A stretch of DNA of 64,000 nt from NCBI GenBank assembly GCA_937860055.1, contig CALMBO010000016.1:1-64000 (forward strand). Direction: 5' to 3'. This stretch comes from an uncultured Verrucomicrobiota bacterium (lineage in GTDB: Bacteria; Verrucomicrobiota; Kiritimatiellia; CAIQIC01; Lenti-01). A program made the translations under genes and the position numbers. Under the pieces are notes generated by a model. The model was not told where the DNA came from. It was given only the letters and a program-made list of their open reading frames with translations, and searched no databases. The stretch's first letter is position 1, and each line of letters starts with the position of its first letter. Of this stretch, positions 1 to 8,869 are shown one piece after another.

Positions 1-1269
1 CCCGCCGTGCCCACCGGCTCCGCCGGCATCGTCAGCTCCACCTTCTCCGGCTGGATCGACGACGCCATCACCGTCAACGGCACGCCGTTTGCCTGGTCGA
101 CAGATGCCAAAACCGTCACCAACCTGGATGTCACCGCCGCCATCTCCAACCGGGCCACCGGCGCCTTCCAGCTCGACCTGTACGACTACGTCGCCGCCTC
201 CTTCACCAACGCCAACGAAGTCCGCCTTGGCTCCCCCACCTCCCCCCTCCGCCTCGTCACCACCTACAAGGCCGTACTTAAAGTGGACTTCACTAACCGG
301 GTCGGGAAGATCAATTACGGCTTCGATCCGGACTACTGTCTGAAGTCCGAGACCCCTTGGCCCTGGACCAGCGTCGATAAGGATGGAACCAACGAGGTCT
401 GTAGCTTGATAATCGAGCCCACGAGTGCGGCCGACCAAATCGAGGTAGTTATGGCATCCGGCGCGGGTTGTGCCGAGGTCTCACCTACGAACTTCACAGC
501 AGGCAGCACGGACCTCACGATCACCGGCCAGGGCTCCGGCGGAGACGCGGTAGCCGAAGCAAGGATCAAGGGAACCACTACTGCATGCGCCAAGCTGAAT
601 ATCATGGCGCAGACGAATCGGACACTCACCGTTGGAGTCTACTACGTTCAGGATCCAGCCTCCACGAACACGCTTCCGGTTGGCGGTCCATCGGCGGCCA
701 GCGTTGTTGCGACACTCAACGATGTCTACCAACAGGCGCAAATCACCTGGGAGCTTGCGGAATTCGCCACGACGAACTTCCCCTATGACAGCACCTACGT
801 GATCAACGCCACGATGTATGATGGCATTTGCCAAGAGAACGAGATGGGCGCGATCGATCTCAACTCCACAGCTGGCTGGAGCGGAGATCTGAACATCCTC
901 TTCATAAAGAAGAGCGGCATTCCGTACACGAACACACCCCCACTGAACGCGTACTTCATCCGCGGGATAGGGTTGATCTACCGTGACACGTATGACGAGT
1001 TCGGAGGGATTATTTTCACGGATGATGCTTCCGGCTATGCCGACTTGGGTGTTGCTCACGAGTTTGGCCACAGTCTGAACCTGCCGAAGATGGGCGATTC
1101 AGCGGCCCACGATCATGACTCACCCCCATGGCCAACGGGAGAAGAAAGCCTCATACGTGATGGGTGGCCAGAAAGCGATGGTGCCGGCGGATACACGCTG
1201 CCTGTCCCTGGTCGCTGGCTTCGTCACGAGGACTGGGAAGAATCAAATATCAGCACGGAGGATCTGTAA
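1..1269 (+). CDS. Secreted zinc-metalloprotease-like protein, 5' end outside window
   Basis: The reading frame is open to the left edge, so the start is outside the window. The first in-frame GTG at 7 is probably not the true start. The visible part is 422 codons. Near the C-terminus it carries HEFGHSLN followed by a His/Asp-rich stretch (AAHDHD), the zinc-ligand plus catalytic-Glu arrangement of HExxH proteases. The usual metzincin third ligand (HExxHxxGxxH) is not in register, so the family is uncertain. The N-terminal part is Thr/Asn/Ser-rich, as in secreted beta-proteins. Base composition drops noticeably in GC from about 270 onward. It is followed 2 nt later by a small exported protein, probably co-transcribed. 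Protease activity is inferred from the motif alone. Confidence 0.6.
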   Translation, partial: PAVPTGSAGIVSSTFSGWIDDAITVNGTPFAWSTDAKTVTNLDVTAAISNRATGAFQLDLYDYVAASFTNANEVRLGSPTSPLRLVTTYKAVLKVDFTNRVGKINYGFDPDYCLKSETPWPWTSVDKDGTNEVCSLIIEPTSAADQIEVVMASGAGCAEVSPTNFTAGSTDLTITGQGSGGDAVAEARIKGTTTACAKLNIMAQTNRTLTVGVYYVQDPASTNTLPVGGPSAASVVATLNDVYQQAQITWELAEFATTNFPYDSTYVINATMYDGICQENEMGAIDLNSTAGWSGDLNILFIKKSGIPYTNTPPLNAYFIRGIGLIYRDTYDEFGGIIFTDDASGYADLGVAHEFGHSLNLPKMGDSAAHDHDSPPWPTGEESLIRDGWPESDGAGGYTLPVPGRWLRHEDWEESNISTEDL

Positions 1270-1271
1270 TC

Positions 1272-1922
1272 ATGATGACTAAACTGCTCTTGTGCTCGGC
1301 ATGCCTGCTATTCCTGTCTTTGCCGCTTCACGGCGAGGGTGTTCTGGATGATGTCCAACGAATCTTGAATGGGCAATTGGATGTTCGTGGAATGAATGCT
1401 GAAACACGAACGCGCTACATCGAAGCGGTTCGCAAGCTCGCGGAGTCCGGAGATCGAAACGCCAAGCGCCAAGCTCAAACCGCACTCATTAACCTCGGCG
1501 ATACAGAGACAATCGAGGCCGTCATGCGCGAGTTCAGTAGCGCATCCGGGGTATCCCGAAAGAATGCGTTTCGCTCGCTGAGGCATGGCTGCCGCAATGC
1601 CGGTATGCTCCCACGGCTGGCTGAGAGGCTCTTCTTGGAGGAAGGCACAAACATGGAGGTGGTGAACGCCGAGTTCTATCTGCCGCGGCAATCGGTTGTG
1701 GCCGCCGAGACCATGCGAGAGATCATCATTCGGTCATCCACCTTTCCGTCGAACGTGACGGCCTGGGCAGAAAGCCTTGATACGAAGGACAGCAAAGCCA
1801 CGCGTTCCTCGATGCGTCTCTGGTGGTCACAGAATGCGTCACTCGTCCAGGAAGAGCTATACGCGGCGACACGACCTCCTATCCAAGAAGATGAGCATAG
1901 TGGGACTCAGGACACGCCATAA
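1272..1922 (+). CDS. Exported helical-repeat-like protein of unknown function
   Basis: A 216-residue protein. The ATG at 1272 (or 1275) is chosen because it follows the upstream stop by 2 nt and begins a clear signal peptide (MMTKLLLCSACLLFLSLPLHG). An open frame from 1164 runs inside the upstream gene and is not needed. The mature part is predominantly helical, with alternating charged and aliphatic residues (for example RNAKRQAQTALINLGDTETI) that resemble HEAT-type helical pairs. No catalytic motif is visible. As the partner of the preceding protease-like gene it could be an accessory or inhibitor, but nothing in the sequence proves that. Codon use is less GC-rich than in the rest of the window. 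Confidence 0.6.
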   Translation: MMTKLLLCSACLLFLSLPLHGEGVLDDVQRILNGQLDVRGMNAETRTRYIEAVRKLAESGDRNAKRQAQTALINLGDTETIEAVMREFSSASGVSRKNAFRSLRHGCRNAGMLPRLAERLFLEEGTNMEVVNAEFYLPRQSVVAAETMREIIIRSSTFPSNVTAWAESLDTKDSKATRSSMRLWWSQNASLVQEELYAATRPPIQEDEHSGTQDTP

Positions 1923-2062
1923 CGATCCCCTCCCCTCCCGAAGAAAAGGGGTCACCCATTAGGTCCCGAGGAAGGGGTCCTATAAACAAAATTGGTGCGC
2001 CCATACCGCGGCGCGTTTGTCCGGCGCGGAAAAGCAGGAAATCCGGATCCCGCTCCCCGCGC

Positions 2063-2091
2063 TTGACGCCCGGCGACGGCGCGGCGATGAT
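2063..2091 (+). promoter_or_regulatory. Possible sigma70-type promoter for the SDR-acyltransferase pair
   Basis: TTGACG (2063-2068), a 17-bp spacer, then GATGAT (2086-2091). A start site near 2098 would leave only a few bases before the ATG at 2103, and no clear Shine-Dalgarno is visible there, so translation might be nearly leaderless. The -10 matches 4 of 6 consensus positions, so this is tentative. The rest of the gap (1923-2102) shows nothing else I can name. Confidence 0.3.
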
Positions 2092-2102
2092 GCCCGAGCC
2101 AT

Positions 2103-2984
2103 ATGAGCCTTCCTCCCGTCCAGCCCCGTTCGGTTCTCGTCACCGGCTGCTCCTCCGGCATCGGCGCCGCCACCGCCGCCCACCTGCGGGAAGCCGGCTG
2201 GCAGGTCTTCCCCACCGCGCGCAAACCCGCCGACCTCGACGCGCTCCGCGCCCAGGGCTTTGAACCCGTCGAACTGGATCTCGCCGACGCCGCATCCGTG
2301 GAGCAGGCCGTGCGCGGCCTCCTGGCCCGGACCGACGGACGCCTGGGCGCCCTCGTCAACAACGCGGGCTTCTGCCAGGCCGGCGCCCTGGAGGACGTCG
2401 ACCGGAGCGCGCTGCGCACCCAGTTCGAGGCCAATCTCTTCGGCGCGCACCAGTTGACCCGCCTGCTCCTTCCGGCCTTCCGGCGGCAGGGATGCGGCCG
2501 CATCGTCAATGTCAGCTCCGTCTTCGGCCGCATCAGCGTCCCGATGGTCGGCAGCTACTGCGCTTCGAAGTTCGCCCTGGAGGCGCTGTCCGACGCCCTG
2601 CGCATCGAACTCCGGAACACCGGCCTCTGGGTCGCCCTGGTCGAACCCGGCGCCATCGTCTCCCGCTTCCGCCTGAACGCCGCCGAAGCCCTGGACCGTT
2701 CCGTCGACCGCTCCCTTTCCGGCTTTGGCGACGTCTATGCCCGCGAAATCGAGCGCCGCCGCCGCCAGGTCAAGAAACCCGACTGGTTCACCCGCCCGCC
2801 CGAAGAAGTCGCCCGCCAGGTCCGGCACGCGCTCGAATCCCCCCGGCCCCGGCGCCGCTACCGCGTCGGCCTTTCCGCCCATCTCGTCGAATGGATGGTC
2901 CGCTTCGTCCCGCAGGCGTGTACCGATCCGCTGCTGGCCCGGCGCGTGCCCGGCCGCCGGCCCCCCTCCGAAGGCCATCCGTGA
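2103..2984 (+). CDS. Short-chain dehydrogenase/reductase (SDR family)
   Basis: A 293-residue classical SDR. The dinucleotide-binding motif TGCSSGIG is at residues 14-21, NNAG at 86-89, the catalytic Ser region at NVSSV (136-140) and the catalytic YCASK at 152-156. Length and motif order fit NAD(P)-dependent oxidoreductases acting on small alcohols, ketones or acyl intermediates; the substrate cannot be read from sequence. An Arg-rich C-terminal tail (residues 240-293) could associate with membrane. Its stop overlaps the start of the next gene (GTGA), an acyltransferase of lipid A type, so a role in envelope lipid metabolism is a reasonable inference. Confidence 0.85.
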   Translation: MSLPPVQPRSVLVTGCSSGIGAATAAHLREAGWQVFPTARKPADLDALRAQGFEPVELDLADAASVEQAVRGLLARTDGRLGALVNNAGFCQAGALEDVDRSALRTQFEANLFGAHQLTRLLLPAFRRQGCGRIVNVSSVFGRISVPMVGSYCASKFALEALSDALRIELRNTGLWVALVEPGAIVSRFRLNAAEALDRSVDRSLSGFGDVYAREIERRRRQVKKPDWFTRPPEEVARQVRHALESPRPRRRYRVGLSAHLVEWMVRFVPQACTDPLLARRVPGRRPPSEGHP

Positions 2985-3919
2985 AATACCGCCTCAAGCA
3001 TTGGGCCGAATATCTGCTGTGGCGAACCTTCTGCGGAGGCGTCGCCCGGCTGCCCTACCGCGTCGCCCTCCTGTTCGCGGCGGGCGTCGCCCTCCTGGGC
3101 TTCGGCCTGGCCGGCGCGCGGCGGCGCGAAGCCGTCCGGCGCATCCGGTCGGTCCTGGGCGAAACGGTATCGCCCCGCCAGGCCCGCGCCATCGCATGGC
3201 AATCCCTCCGCAACATGGCCTTCAACCTCGCCGAGATCCTCTACATCGGCGGCGGCCGGCCGCGCCCCCTGCCCCGGCCCATCGAAATGGAAGACGCGCT
3301 GGACCGCGTCCGGTCCTATGCCCAGTCGCAGCCCGGCCGGGGCGCCATCTTCGCCTGCCCGCACATGGGCAACTGGGAATTGGCCGGCATGGTCGTCCCC
3401 TCCACCGGCATCGAGATGTTCACCCTGACCGGCGTGCAGAAAAACCCCTTGGTGCAGGCCCACCTCCAGCGGCTCCGCCACGCCCCCGGCGTCGAACTGC
3501 TCCCGCGCGGCTCCGCCTCCACCCTGCGCAAGATTTTTTCCAACCTCCGCAAGGGCAAGTTCCTCGCCATCATGCCCGATCTGCGTTCCCGCCAGCCGGG
3601 CGTGCGCGTGCGCTTCCTCGGCGGCGAGGCCAACCTCTATCCCGGCATGGGCCATTTCGCCCGCCAGGTCGAGGTCCCGATCTTCCTCGCCATCATGAAG
3701 CGCCGCGGCTGGACCCGGCACACCGTCGACCTGCACGGCCCCTTCGAGCCCGATCCCGCCCTGCCCAAGGAAGAGGATGCCGTGCGCCTTTCGCAGCAGG
3801 TCATGGATATCGTCGATGCCGAAATCCGCCGGGATCCCGGCCAATGGTTCTGGTACAACAAACGCTGGATCCTCGACCCCCTCGAACCGGAACCGGCCGG
3901 CGCCGAACCGGTTCCCTGA
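2981..3919 (+). CDS. Lipid A biosynthesis acyltransferase, LpxL/HtrB family
   Basis: A 312-residue protein starting at GTG 2981, which overlaps the SDR stop by 4 nt; the longer open frame upstream is a shadow of the SDR gene. An N-terminal hydrophobic segment lies around residues 27-45. The catalytic HxxxxE motif is at H128-E133 (HMGNWE) and a later PDLRSR region (LAIMPDLRSRQPG) matches LpxL/LpxM proteins. These inner-membrane enzymes transfer an acyl chain from acyl-ACP to a lipid A precursor. Length is normal for the family. It indicates an LPS-bearing outer membrane, consistent with the heptosyltransferase at 58.8 kb. Which acyl position is modified is unknown. Confidence 0.85.
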   Translation: MKYRLKHWAEYLLWRTFCGGVARLPYRVALLFAAGVALLGFGLAGARRREAVRRIRSVLGETVSPRQARAIAWQSLRNMAFNLAEILYIGGGRPRPLPRPIEMEDALDRVRSYAQSQPGRGAIFACPHMGNWELAGMVVPSTGIEMFTLTGVQKNPLVQAHLQRLRHAPGVELLPRGSASTLRKIFSNLRKGKFLAIMPDLRSRQPGVRVRFLGGEANLYPGMGHFARQVEVPIFLAIMKRRGWTRHTVDLHGPFEPDPALPKEEDAVRLSQQVMDIVDAEIRRDPGQWFWYNKRWILDPLEPEPAGAEPVP

Positions 3920-3944
3920 TCCGCCGCCGCCCGTTTCCGGCCGG

Positions 3945-5480
3945 CTATTCTTCCGCGAAGGCCACGCCGTGGCGCTCGAGCATGGCGCCCTCGGCGAGGG
4001 CCAGGGCGGCGCATTGCTGGTTGTAGTCCATCAGCGCCTGGATGGCGGTGTTGCGCGCGCTCGTCAGGTCGCGCTGCAGCTGCAGCACCACGAAGCTGGT
4101 GCTCTTGCCGCTTTCCAGCTTCCGTTGCTCCGCCGCCAGCGCCTGCTCGGCATAGTTCCGGGCTTCCTTGGTGGCCTGGATCCGTTCGAAACCGGTTGCG
4201 ACCGCCGCCGCCGCGTTGTCCACCTCCACCAGCGCCTGCTCCTCGAGCCGGCGCAGCTCCAGCTTCATCTTTTCCGCCGTGGCCAGGCTCTGCTCATGGC
4301 GGACCTTCGCCGCGCGGTTTCCCAGCGGAAACGTCAGCGTCACGCCCGCCGTCCAGTACGGTTCGTCCGCCGCCTCCAGCCGGTCGAAAACGTCGCCCGT
4401 GGTCTCCTCGTCGCTGGCGGCCATGCCCGCGCCGCCCACGAGATCGAGCGAAGGCAGCGTCTGGTTCCGCTGGTAGTCCGTCACGATCCCCTGCCGCTCC
4501 AGGGCCATCCGCGCCTGCCGCAGGTCGGGACGCCGCCCCAGCGCCCGTTCGCCGGCGGCGGCCGCATCCACCTCCACTGGGCCGGAGGACAGCTCGCCGA
4601 TGGCCGCGATCTCCAGGTCGCGGAAATTCCGGTGGTCGGCGAAGAGCAGCGTCTTCAGCTGGTTCTGCGCCTCGGCATAGGCGCGTTTCGCGGAACTCAG
4701 GTCCGCCCGCGCCGCCGCCGCCTGGCTCTCCGCCTGCTTTTCGTCCAGGATGGACATCGCCCCGATCTGCACCTTCCGCTGGTTGTCCCCGTAGAGCTGC
4801 GTGGCCAGCCGCACGGCTTCTTCCTGCACCAAAATGCTCTCGTGCGCCTGCAGCAGCGCATACCACGCCGTCTCGACCTGCGCGAGGATGTCCTCCATCC
4901 TTGCCTCGAGCTGCACCGCCGCCTCCGCCGACTGCCGGCGCGCGATCGAAACCTGGTAGCGCGTGCCGTCGGTCTTGAAGCCCTTCAGCAACGGCTGTGT
5001 CAGGGTGATCCCCGCGCTCCCGCTGCTGGTGTCGAAGGGATTTCCCTCGCGCGTGCCGTCCGATTCCCCCACCTGCGCGCCCACCTCGTAGCTCAATCCG
5101 TACAGCCCCGTCGCCCCGCCCACCGAGGCTTCGTAGGAATCGCTGTCCGTCTCCGTCCCCAGGACCTCCAGCGCGCCGGAAGCCGTCCCCGCGCTTTCCC
5201 CCGCCGTCTCCTCGTGCGACCGCCGGGCGGAAAGGGACAGCTCCGGATCGTAGCCGCCCCGGGCGGCCTCCACTTCCTGCCCCGCCACCTGCCGCGTGAT
5301 CTTCTCGATCTTCAGGTCCAGGTTGTTCTCCAGCGCCAGGCCCACGCAATCCGCCAGCGTCAGGTTCTTCGCCGTTTTCTCCGCCGCCGGCGCGGCCAGG
5401 GCCCACAGCGCGGCGACCAGCGCCAACGCCATCCACCCCCCCCTGAATCCCGACCCCTGACCCCTGTTCTTTTTATTCAT
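3945..5480 (-). CDS. TolC-family outer-membrane efflux protein
   Basis: A 511-residue protein with an N-terminal signal sequence (hydrophobic core about residues 16-32 ending APAAE). Two halves of long heptad-rich helices (for example ARMEDILAQVETAWYALLQAHESILVQEE and a matching C-terminal stretch) are typical of the OEP/TolC repeat. Such proteins form trimeric outer-membrane channels with periplasmic tunnels. It is the last gene of a minus-strand operon adaptor-ATPase-permease-TolC and overlaps the permease stop by 8 nt, which makes it the dedicated exit duct of that MacAB-like exporter. Confidence 0.9.
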   Translation of the reverse strand: MNKKNRGQGSGFRGGWMALALVAALWALAAPAAEKTAKNLTLADCVGLALENNLDLKIEKITRQVAGQEVEAARGGYDPELSLSARRSHEETAGESAGTASGALEVLGTETDSDSYEASVGGATGLYGLSYEVGAQVGESDGTREGNPFDTSSGSAGITLTQPLLKGFKTDGTRYQVSIARRQSAEAAVQLEARMEDILAQVETAWYALLQAHESILVQEEAVRLATQLYGDNQRKVQIGAMSILDEKQAESQAAAARADLSSAKRAYAEAQNQLKTLLFADHRNFRDLEIAAIGELSSGPVEVDAAAAGERALGRRPDLRQARMALERQGIVTDYQRNQTLPSLDLVGGAGMAASDEETTGDVFDRLEAADEPYWTAGVTLTFPLGNRAAKVRHEQSLATAEKMKLELRRLEEQALVEVDNAAAAVATGFERIQATKEARNYAEQALAAEQRKLESGKSTSFVVLQLQRDLTSARNTAIQALMDYNQQCAALALAEGAMLERHGVAFAEE

Positions 5481-6690
5481 ATCTCAATGCCTCGATGGGA
5501 TCCAGCCCCGACGCCTTCCGCGCCGGGTAGAATCCGAAAAAGATGCCGATGACCGCGCTGAACACAAAGGCCAGCACCACCGATTCCGGCGAAACCAGCG
5601 TGTTCCAGCCCACCTTCGCCGACACGACCTTGGCGATGCCGAACCCCAGCCCGATGCCGATCAGTCCGCCCCCCACGCTCAACACCACCGCCTCCACCAG
5701 GAACTGCAGCAGGATGTCCCCTCCGCGCGCGCCCACCGCCATGCGCACGCCGATCTCGCGCGTCCGCTCCGTCACGCTCACCAGCATGATGTTCATGATG
5801 CCGATCCCCCCCACCAGCAGCGACACCCCCGCGATCGCGCCCAGCAGGATCGTCATCGTCTTGGCCGTCGACGTGGCCATCTCCATGATCTCCTGCTGGC
5901 TGCGCACGTGGAAATCGTCCTCGGCGCCGTCCCGGATCCGGTGCCGCTGCCGCAGCAGCGATGCCAGCTCCTCCATCACGGTGCCCACCTGTTCCGCGCT
6001 CTCCGCCTGCACCGTGATGGCCCGGAAGGAGGTGGTGCCCGTCAGCCGGACCATCGCGCTCGACCACGGCACCAGCACCACGTCGTCCTGGTCCGACCCC
6101 ATCATGCTCATGCCCTTGGGCTTCAGCAGCCCCACCACCGTGTACGGCGCGTTCTGGATCCGCACGATCTGCCCCACGGGGCTCGCATCGCCGAACAGGT
6201 TCGTCGCCACCGTCTGGCCCAGGATCGCCACCTTGGTCGCCCCCCGCACGTCGGCCGCCGTGAAGTTCCCGCCTTCCAGGAAGTCCCACGAGCGGATCTC
6301 GACATAGTCCTCCCCCGCGCCGTTGATCTCCGTGTTCACATTCTGGTTCCCGGCCATCACCTGCGCGCTCTTCCGCACGTCGGGTGTCGCCCGGAGCACC
6401 CCCGGAACCTCTTTCCGGATCGCCTCGTAGTCCTGGCGCGTCAGCGTCGGCGAACTGCCCCAGCCCCCGCGCACGCCCCCGCGCGACCCCGAACCCGACA
6501 TCACCAGCACCGTGTTCTGCCCGATCTGCGCGATGCTCGACGCCACCTGCTCCTTCGCCCCCGTCCCGATCGCCACCATCGCGATCACCGCCGCCACGCC
6601 GATGATGATCCCCAGCATCGTCAGCCCCGACCGCATCGGGTTCCGCCGCAGGGCCCGCAGCGCGATCGTCCATGTCGAGGAAAACTTCAT
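5473..6690 (-). CDS. MacB-type ABC transporter permease
   Basis: A 405-residue permease with the MacB_PCD/FtsX layout: TM1 near residues 16-40 (RSGLTMLGIIIGVAAVIAMV), a large periplasmic domain (about 45-280), then three TM segments in the C-terminal 120 residues (GAIAGVSLLVGGIGIMNIML, VVLSVGGGLIGIGLGFGIAK, SVVLAFVFSAVIGIFFGFYPA). It ends with the conserved ARKASGLDPIEALRYE tail. The start at 6690 overlaps the ATPase stop by ATGA. The ATPase and permease are separate genes here, unlike E. coli MacB. The complex exports macrolides, peptides or lipoprotein-like cargo; the cargo is unknown. Confidence 0.9.
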   Translation of the reverse strand: MKFSSTWTIALRALRRNPMRSGLTMLGIIIGVAAVIAMVAIGTGAKEQVASSIAQIGQNTVLVMSGSGSRGGVRGGWGSSPTLTRQDYEAIRKEVPGVLRATPDVRKSAQVMAGNQNVNTEINGAGEDYVEIRSWDFLEGGNFTAADVRGATKVAILGQTVATNLFGDASPVGQIVRIQNAPYTVVGLLKPKGMSMMGSDQDDVVLVPWSSAMVRLTGTTSFRAITVQAESAEQVGTVMEELASLLRQRHRIRDGAEDDFHVRSQQEIMEMATSTAKTMTILLGAIAGVSLLVGGIGIMNIMLVSVTERTREIGVRMAVGARGGDILLQFLVEAVVLSVGGGLIGIGLGFGIAKVVSAKVGWNTLVSPESVVLAFVFSAVIGIFFGFYPARKASGLDPIEALRYE

Positions 6691-7442
6691 GGCGCCTCCT
6701 CCGGCCCCCGCCACCTCGCCAGCTCCTTCGCCGCGTCCAGCCGGTCCCCCACGGGCCGGTCGTCCACGATCCGGCCGTCCCTCATCGTGATTTCGCGCAG
6801 GCAGTACCGCGCGATGTCCGGCTCGTGCGTCACCATCAGGATCGTCATCCCCTGCCGGTTCAGCTCCTGGAAGATTCCCATGATCTCGAGGCTCGTCCGC
6901 GTGTCGAGGTTGCCCGTCGGCTCGTCCGCCAGCAGCAGCGAGGGATGGTTCACCAGCGCCCGCGCGATGGCGACCCGCTGCTGCTGCCCGCCCGACAGCT
7001 GGCTCGGATGGTGCTCCGCCCGGTCCGCCAGCCCCACCTGCTCCAGCGCCGCCAGCGACCGCTTCCGCAGCTCGTGCCGCCCGTGCCCGTGCGGCGAATA
7101 CAGCAGCGGCAGCTCCACGTTCTCCAGCGCCGACGTGCGCGACAGCAGGTTGAACCCCTGGAACACGAAGCCCAGCCGCTGGTTCCTCACCCGCGACAGC
7201 TCGCTCTTCGTCAGCGCCCCGACTTCCTCGCCGTCCAGCAGGTAGCGCCCCGCCGTCGGCCGGTCCAGGCACCCGATCAGGTTCATCAGCGTGGATTTCC
7301 CCGAACCGCTCGCGCCCATCACCGCGACGAATTCGCCCGGCCTCACGGACAGCGAAATGCCGCGGACGGCCTTCACCGCGACCTCGCCGGTCTGGTAGAC
7401 CTTCTCGATGCTTTCCAGCTGGATGACCGGCTTGGCGTCCAT
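6687..7442 (-). CDS. ABC transporter ATPase, MacB/LolD type
   Basis: A 251-residue nucleotide-binding subunit with Walker A GASGSGKST (about residues 44-52), Q-loop (VFQGFN), signature LSGGQQQR, Walker B LLLADEPTGNLD and H-loop (VTHE). The MacB/LolD subfamily is recognised by the short length and the QGFNLL and GNLD stretches. It powers the adjacent permease through mechanotransmission rather than transport across the inner membrane. The gene sits 10 nt after the adaptor gene and overlaps the permease start by 4 nt, so all four components are made in a fixed ratio. Confidence 0.93.
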   Translation of the reverse strand: MDAKPVIQLESIEKVYQTGEVAVKAVRGISLSVRPGEFVAVMGASGSGKSTLMNLIGCLDRPTAGRYLLDGEEVGALTKSELSRVRNQRLGFVFQGFNLLSRTSALENVELPLLYSPHGHGRHELRKRSLAALEQVGLADRAEHHPSQLSGGQQQRVAIARALVNHPSLLLADEPTGNLDTRTSLEIMGIFQELNRQGMTILMVTHEPDIARYCLREITMRDGRIVDDRPVGDRLDAAKELARWRGPEEAP

Positions 7443-7452
7443 GGCCGGTCCT

Positions 7453-8766
7453 CTAGTGCCTCATCCCCCGCGGCGGATGGGGCATGAACGGCGAGTTCGC
7501 CCCGGAATTCAAGGCCTTTTCCTTGTCCGCCGCCGTCTGGATGCCCGTCGCGACAAGCTCCCCTTCCTTCAACGAAGGACCGACCACTTCGGTCCAGGTG
7601 CCGTCGCTGATCCCCAGCTCGATCGGCTGCATCCGCAAGCCGCCCTTCTCCTCCACCACATACACGGTCTTGCGCGAGGCGTCGCCCGCGCTATGGGCCT
7701 CGCGGGACTCGCGGCCCGTCCAGGCGCCACGGCCTTCGCCCCCGCCCTCGCCGTGCCTCCACGATCCGGAATGTTCCCCGCGGTCCCCTTCGGGCCTTCC
7801 CTCCGGCCGCGCGGCCTGCGCCACCACCGCTCCTTCCGGCGGGCGGAACCGCAGCGCCGCATTCGGCAGGCGCAGCGCATTCCCTCGGCGAGCCGTCACC
7901 ACCGAGGCGTTCGCCGTCATGCCGGGCCTCAGCTTCAGGTCGCCGTTGTCCACGTCCACGATCGCGATGTAGTTCACCACCCCCTGGTTGGTCACCGGCT
8001 CGAACCGCACCTGGCTCACCAGCCCCGTGAACGTCCGCGCGGGATAGGCATCCACGGTGAAATTCACCGCCTGCCCTTCCTCCACCCCGCCCACGTCCGC
8101 CTCGGAAATCTGCGCCTCGATGCGCATCTGCCGCAGGTCCTGGGCGATGGTGAACAACGTCGGCGCGTTCAGGCTCGCCGCCACCGTCTGGCCCACGTCC
8201 ACGGCGCGCGAAATCACCACGCCGTCCATCGGCGAGAAAATCGTCGTCTTTTCCAGGTCCACCTGCACCTTGCTCAGGCTCGCCTCGCGCACCTGCAGGG
8301 AGGCCCGCGCCTGCGCCAGCGTCGCCTCGGCCTGGTCGTAGTCGGCCTGGCTCACCAGCTCCAGGGACTTCAGTTCCTTGGCGCGCCCGAAATTCGCCTC
8401 CGCCAGCTTGAGCGACGCCTTGGCGCTCTCCAGCTCGGCCTCCGCCTGCTCCAGCTGGCGCTCGTAGCTGGAAGCATCCAGCCGCGCCAGGACCTGGCCG
8501 TTCGTCACCGCCGAATTGTAGTCCGCGAACAGTTCGACGATCTTCCCCGACACCTCGCTGCCGACCGTCACCGTCTGCACCGCGCCCAGCTCCCCGTTCG
8601 CGGTCACCGTCTGCACGATCTCGCCCCGCTCCAGCGCGGCGGTCTTGTAGTCCACCGCCCCGTTGCCGTTCGCCGCCCGGCCCTGGAACCACCACCAGCC
8701 CCCGCCGGCCGCCGCCGCCAGCGCCAAGACCCCAAAAATCCATTTTCCGCTTTTCTTCGTCTGCAT
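7453..8766 (-). CDS. Periplasmic adaptor (membrane fusion) protein, MacA-like
   Basis: A 437-residue HlyD/MacA-family adaptor and first gene of the exporter operon. It has an N-terminal membrane anchor (about residues 9-27, with a WWWF run), a lipoyl-like half-motif, a coiled-coil hairpin (SYERQLEQAEAELESAKASLKLAEANFGRAKEL region), the second lipoyl half (FSPMDGVVISRAVDVGQTV) and a beta-barrel domain. A Gly/Arg/Glu-rich low-complexity insertion (about residues 295-345) interrupts the membrane-proximal domain and is unusual. It bridges the MacB-like permease and TolC. No strong promoter was recognised upstream of it. Confidence 0.88.
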   Translation of the reverse strand: MQTKKSGKWIFGVLALAAAAGGGWWWFQGRAANGNGAVDYKTAALERGEIVQTVTANGELGAVQTVTVGSEVSGKIVELFADYNSAVTNGQVLARLDASSYERQLEQAEAELESAKASLKLAEANFGRAKELKSLELVSQADYDQAEATLAQARASLQVREASLSKVQVDLEKTTIFSPMDGVVISRAVDVGQTVAASLNAPTLFTIAQDLRQMRIEAQISEADVGGVEEGQAVNFTVDAYPARTFTGLVSQVRFEPVTNQGVVNYIAIVDVDNGDLKLRPGMTANASVVTARRGNALRLPNAALRFRPPEGAVVAQAARPEGRPEGDRGEHSGSWRHGEGGGEGRGAWTGRESREAHSAGDASRKTVYVVEEKGGLRMQPIELGISDGTWTEVVGPSLKEGELVATGIQTAADKEKALNSGANSPFMPHPPRGMRH

Positions 8767-8801
8767 GATTCTCTCCGGAGCTTCGGGCCTTCAGTCGAAG
8801 C

Positions 8802-8834
8802 AAACAGGCGGAAGGTTACACCCCCCGCCTGTTT
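8802..8834 (-). terminator. Hairpin between nfnB and the exporter operon
   Basis: AAACAGGCGG (8802-8811) pairs perfectly with CCGCCTGTTT (8825-8834) across a 13-nt loop. On the minus strand it follows the nfnB stop (8870) and is followed by a weak T-containing tail, so it could end the nfnAB transcript before the macA-like gene. The poor T-run keeps confidence modest. Confidence 0.45.
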
Positions 8835-8869
8835 TCAAGGCCATCGGAATGGGCAGAAAGGAAATACCC

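Noticed and set aside
2492..2980. Upstream extension of the acyltransferase frame inside the SDR gene
   Set aside because: The sequence is Pro/Arg-rich out-of-frame SDR DNA. The GTG at 2981 overlapping the SDR stop gives the normal LpxL N-terminus.
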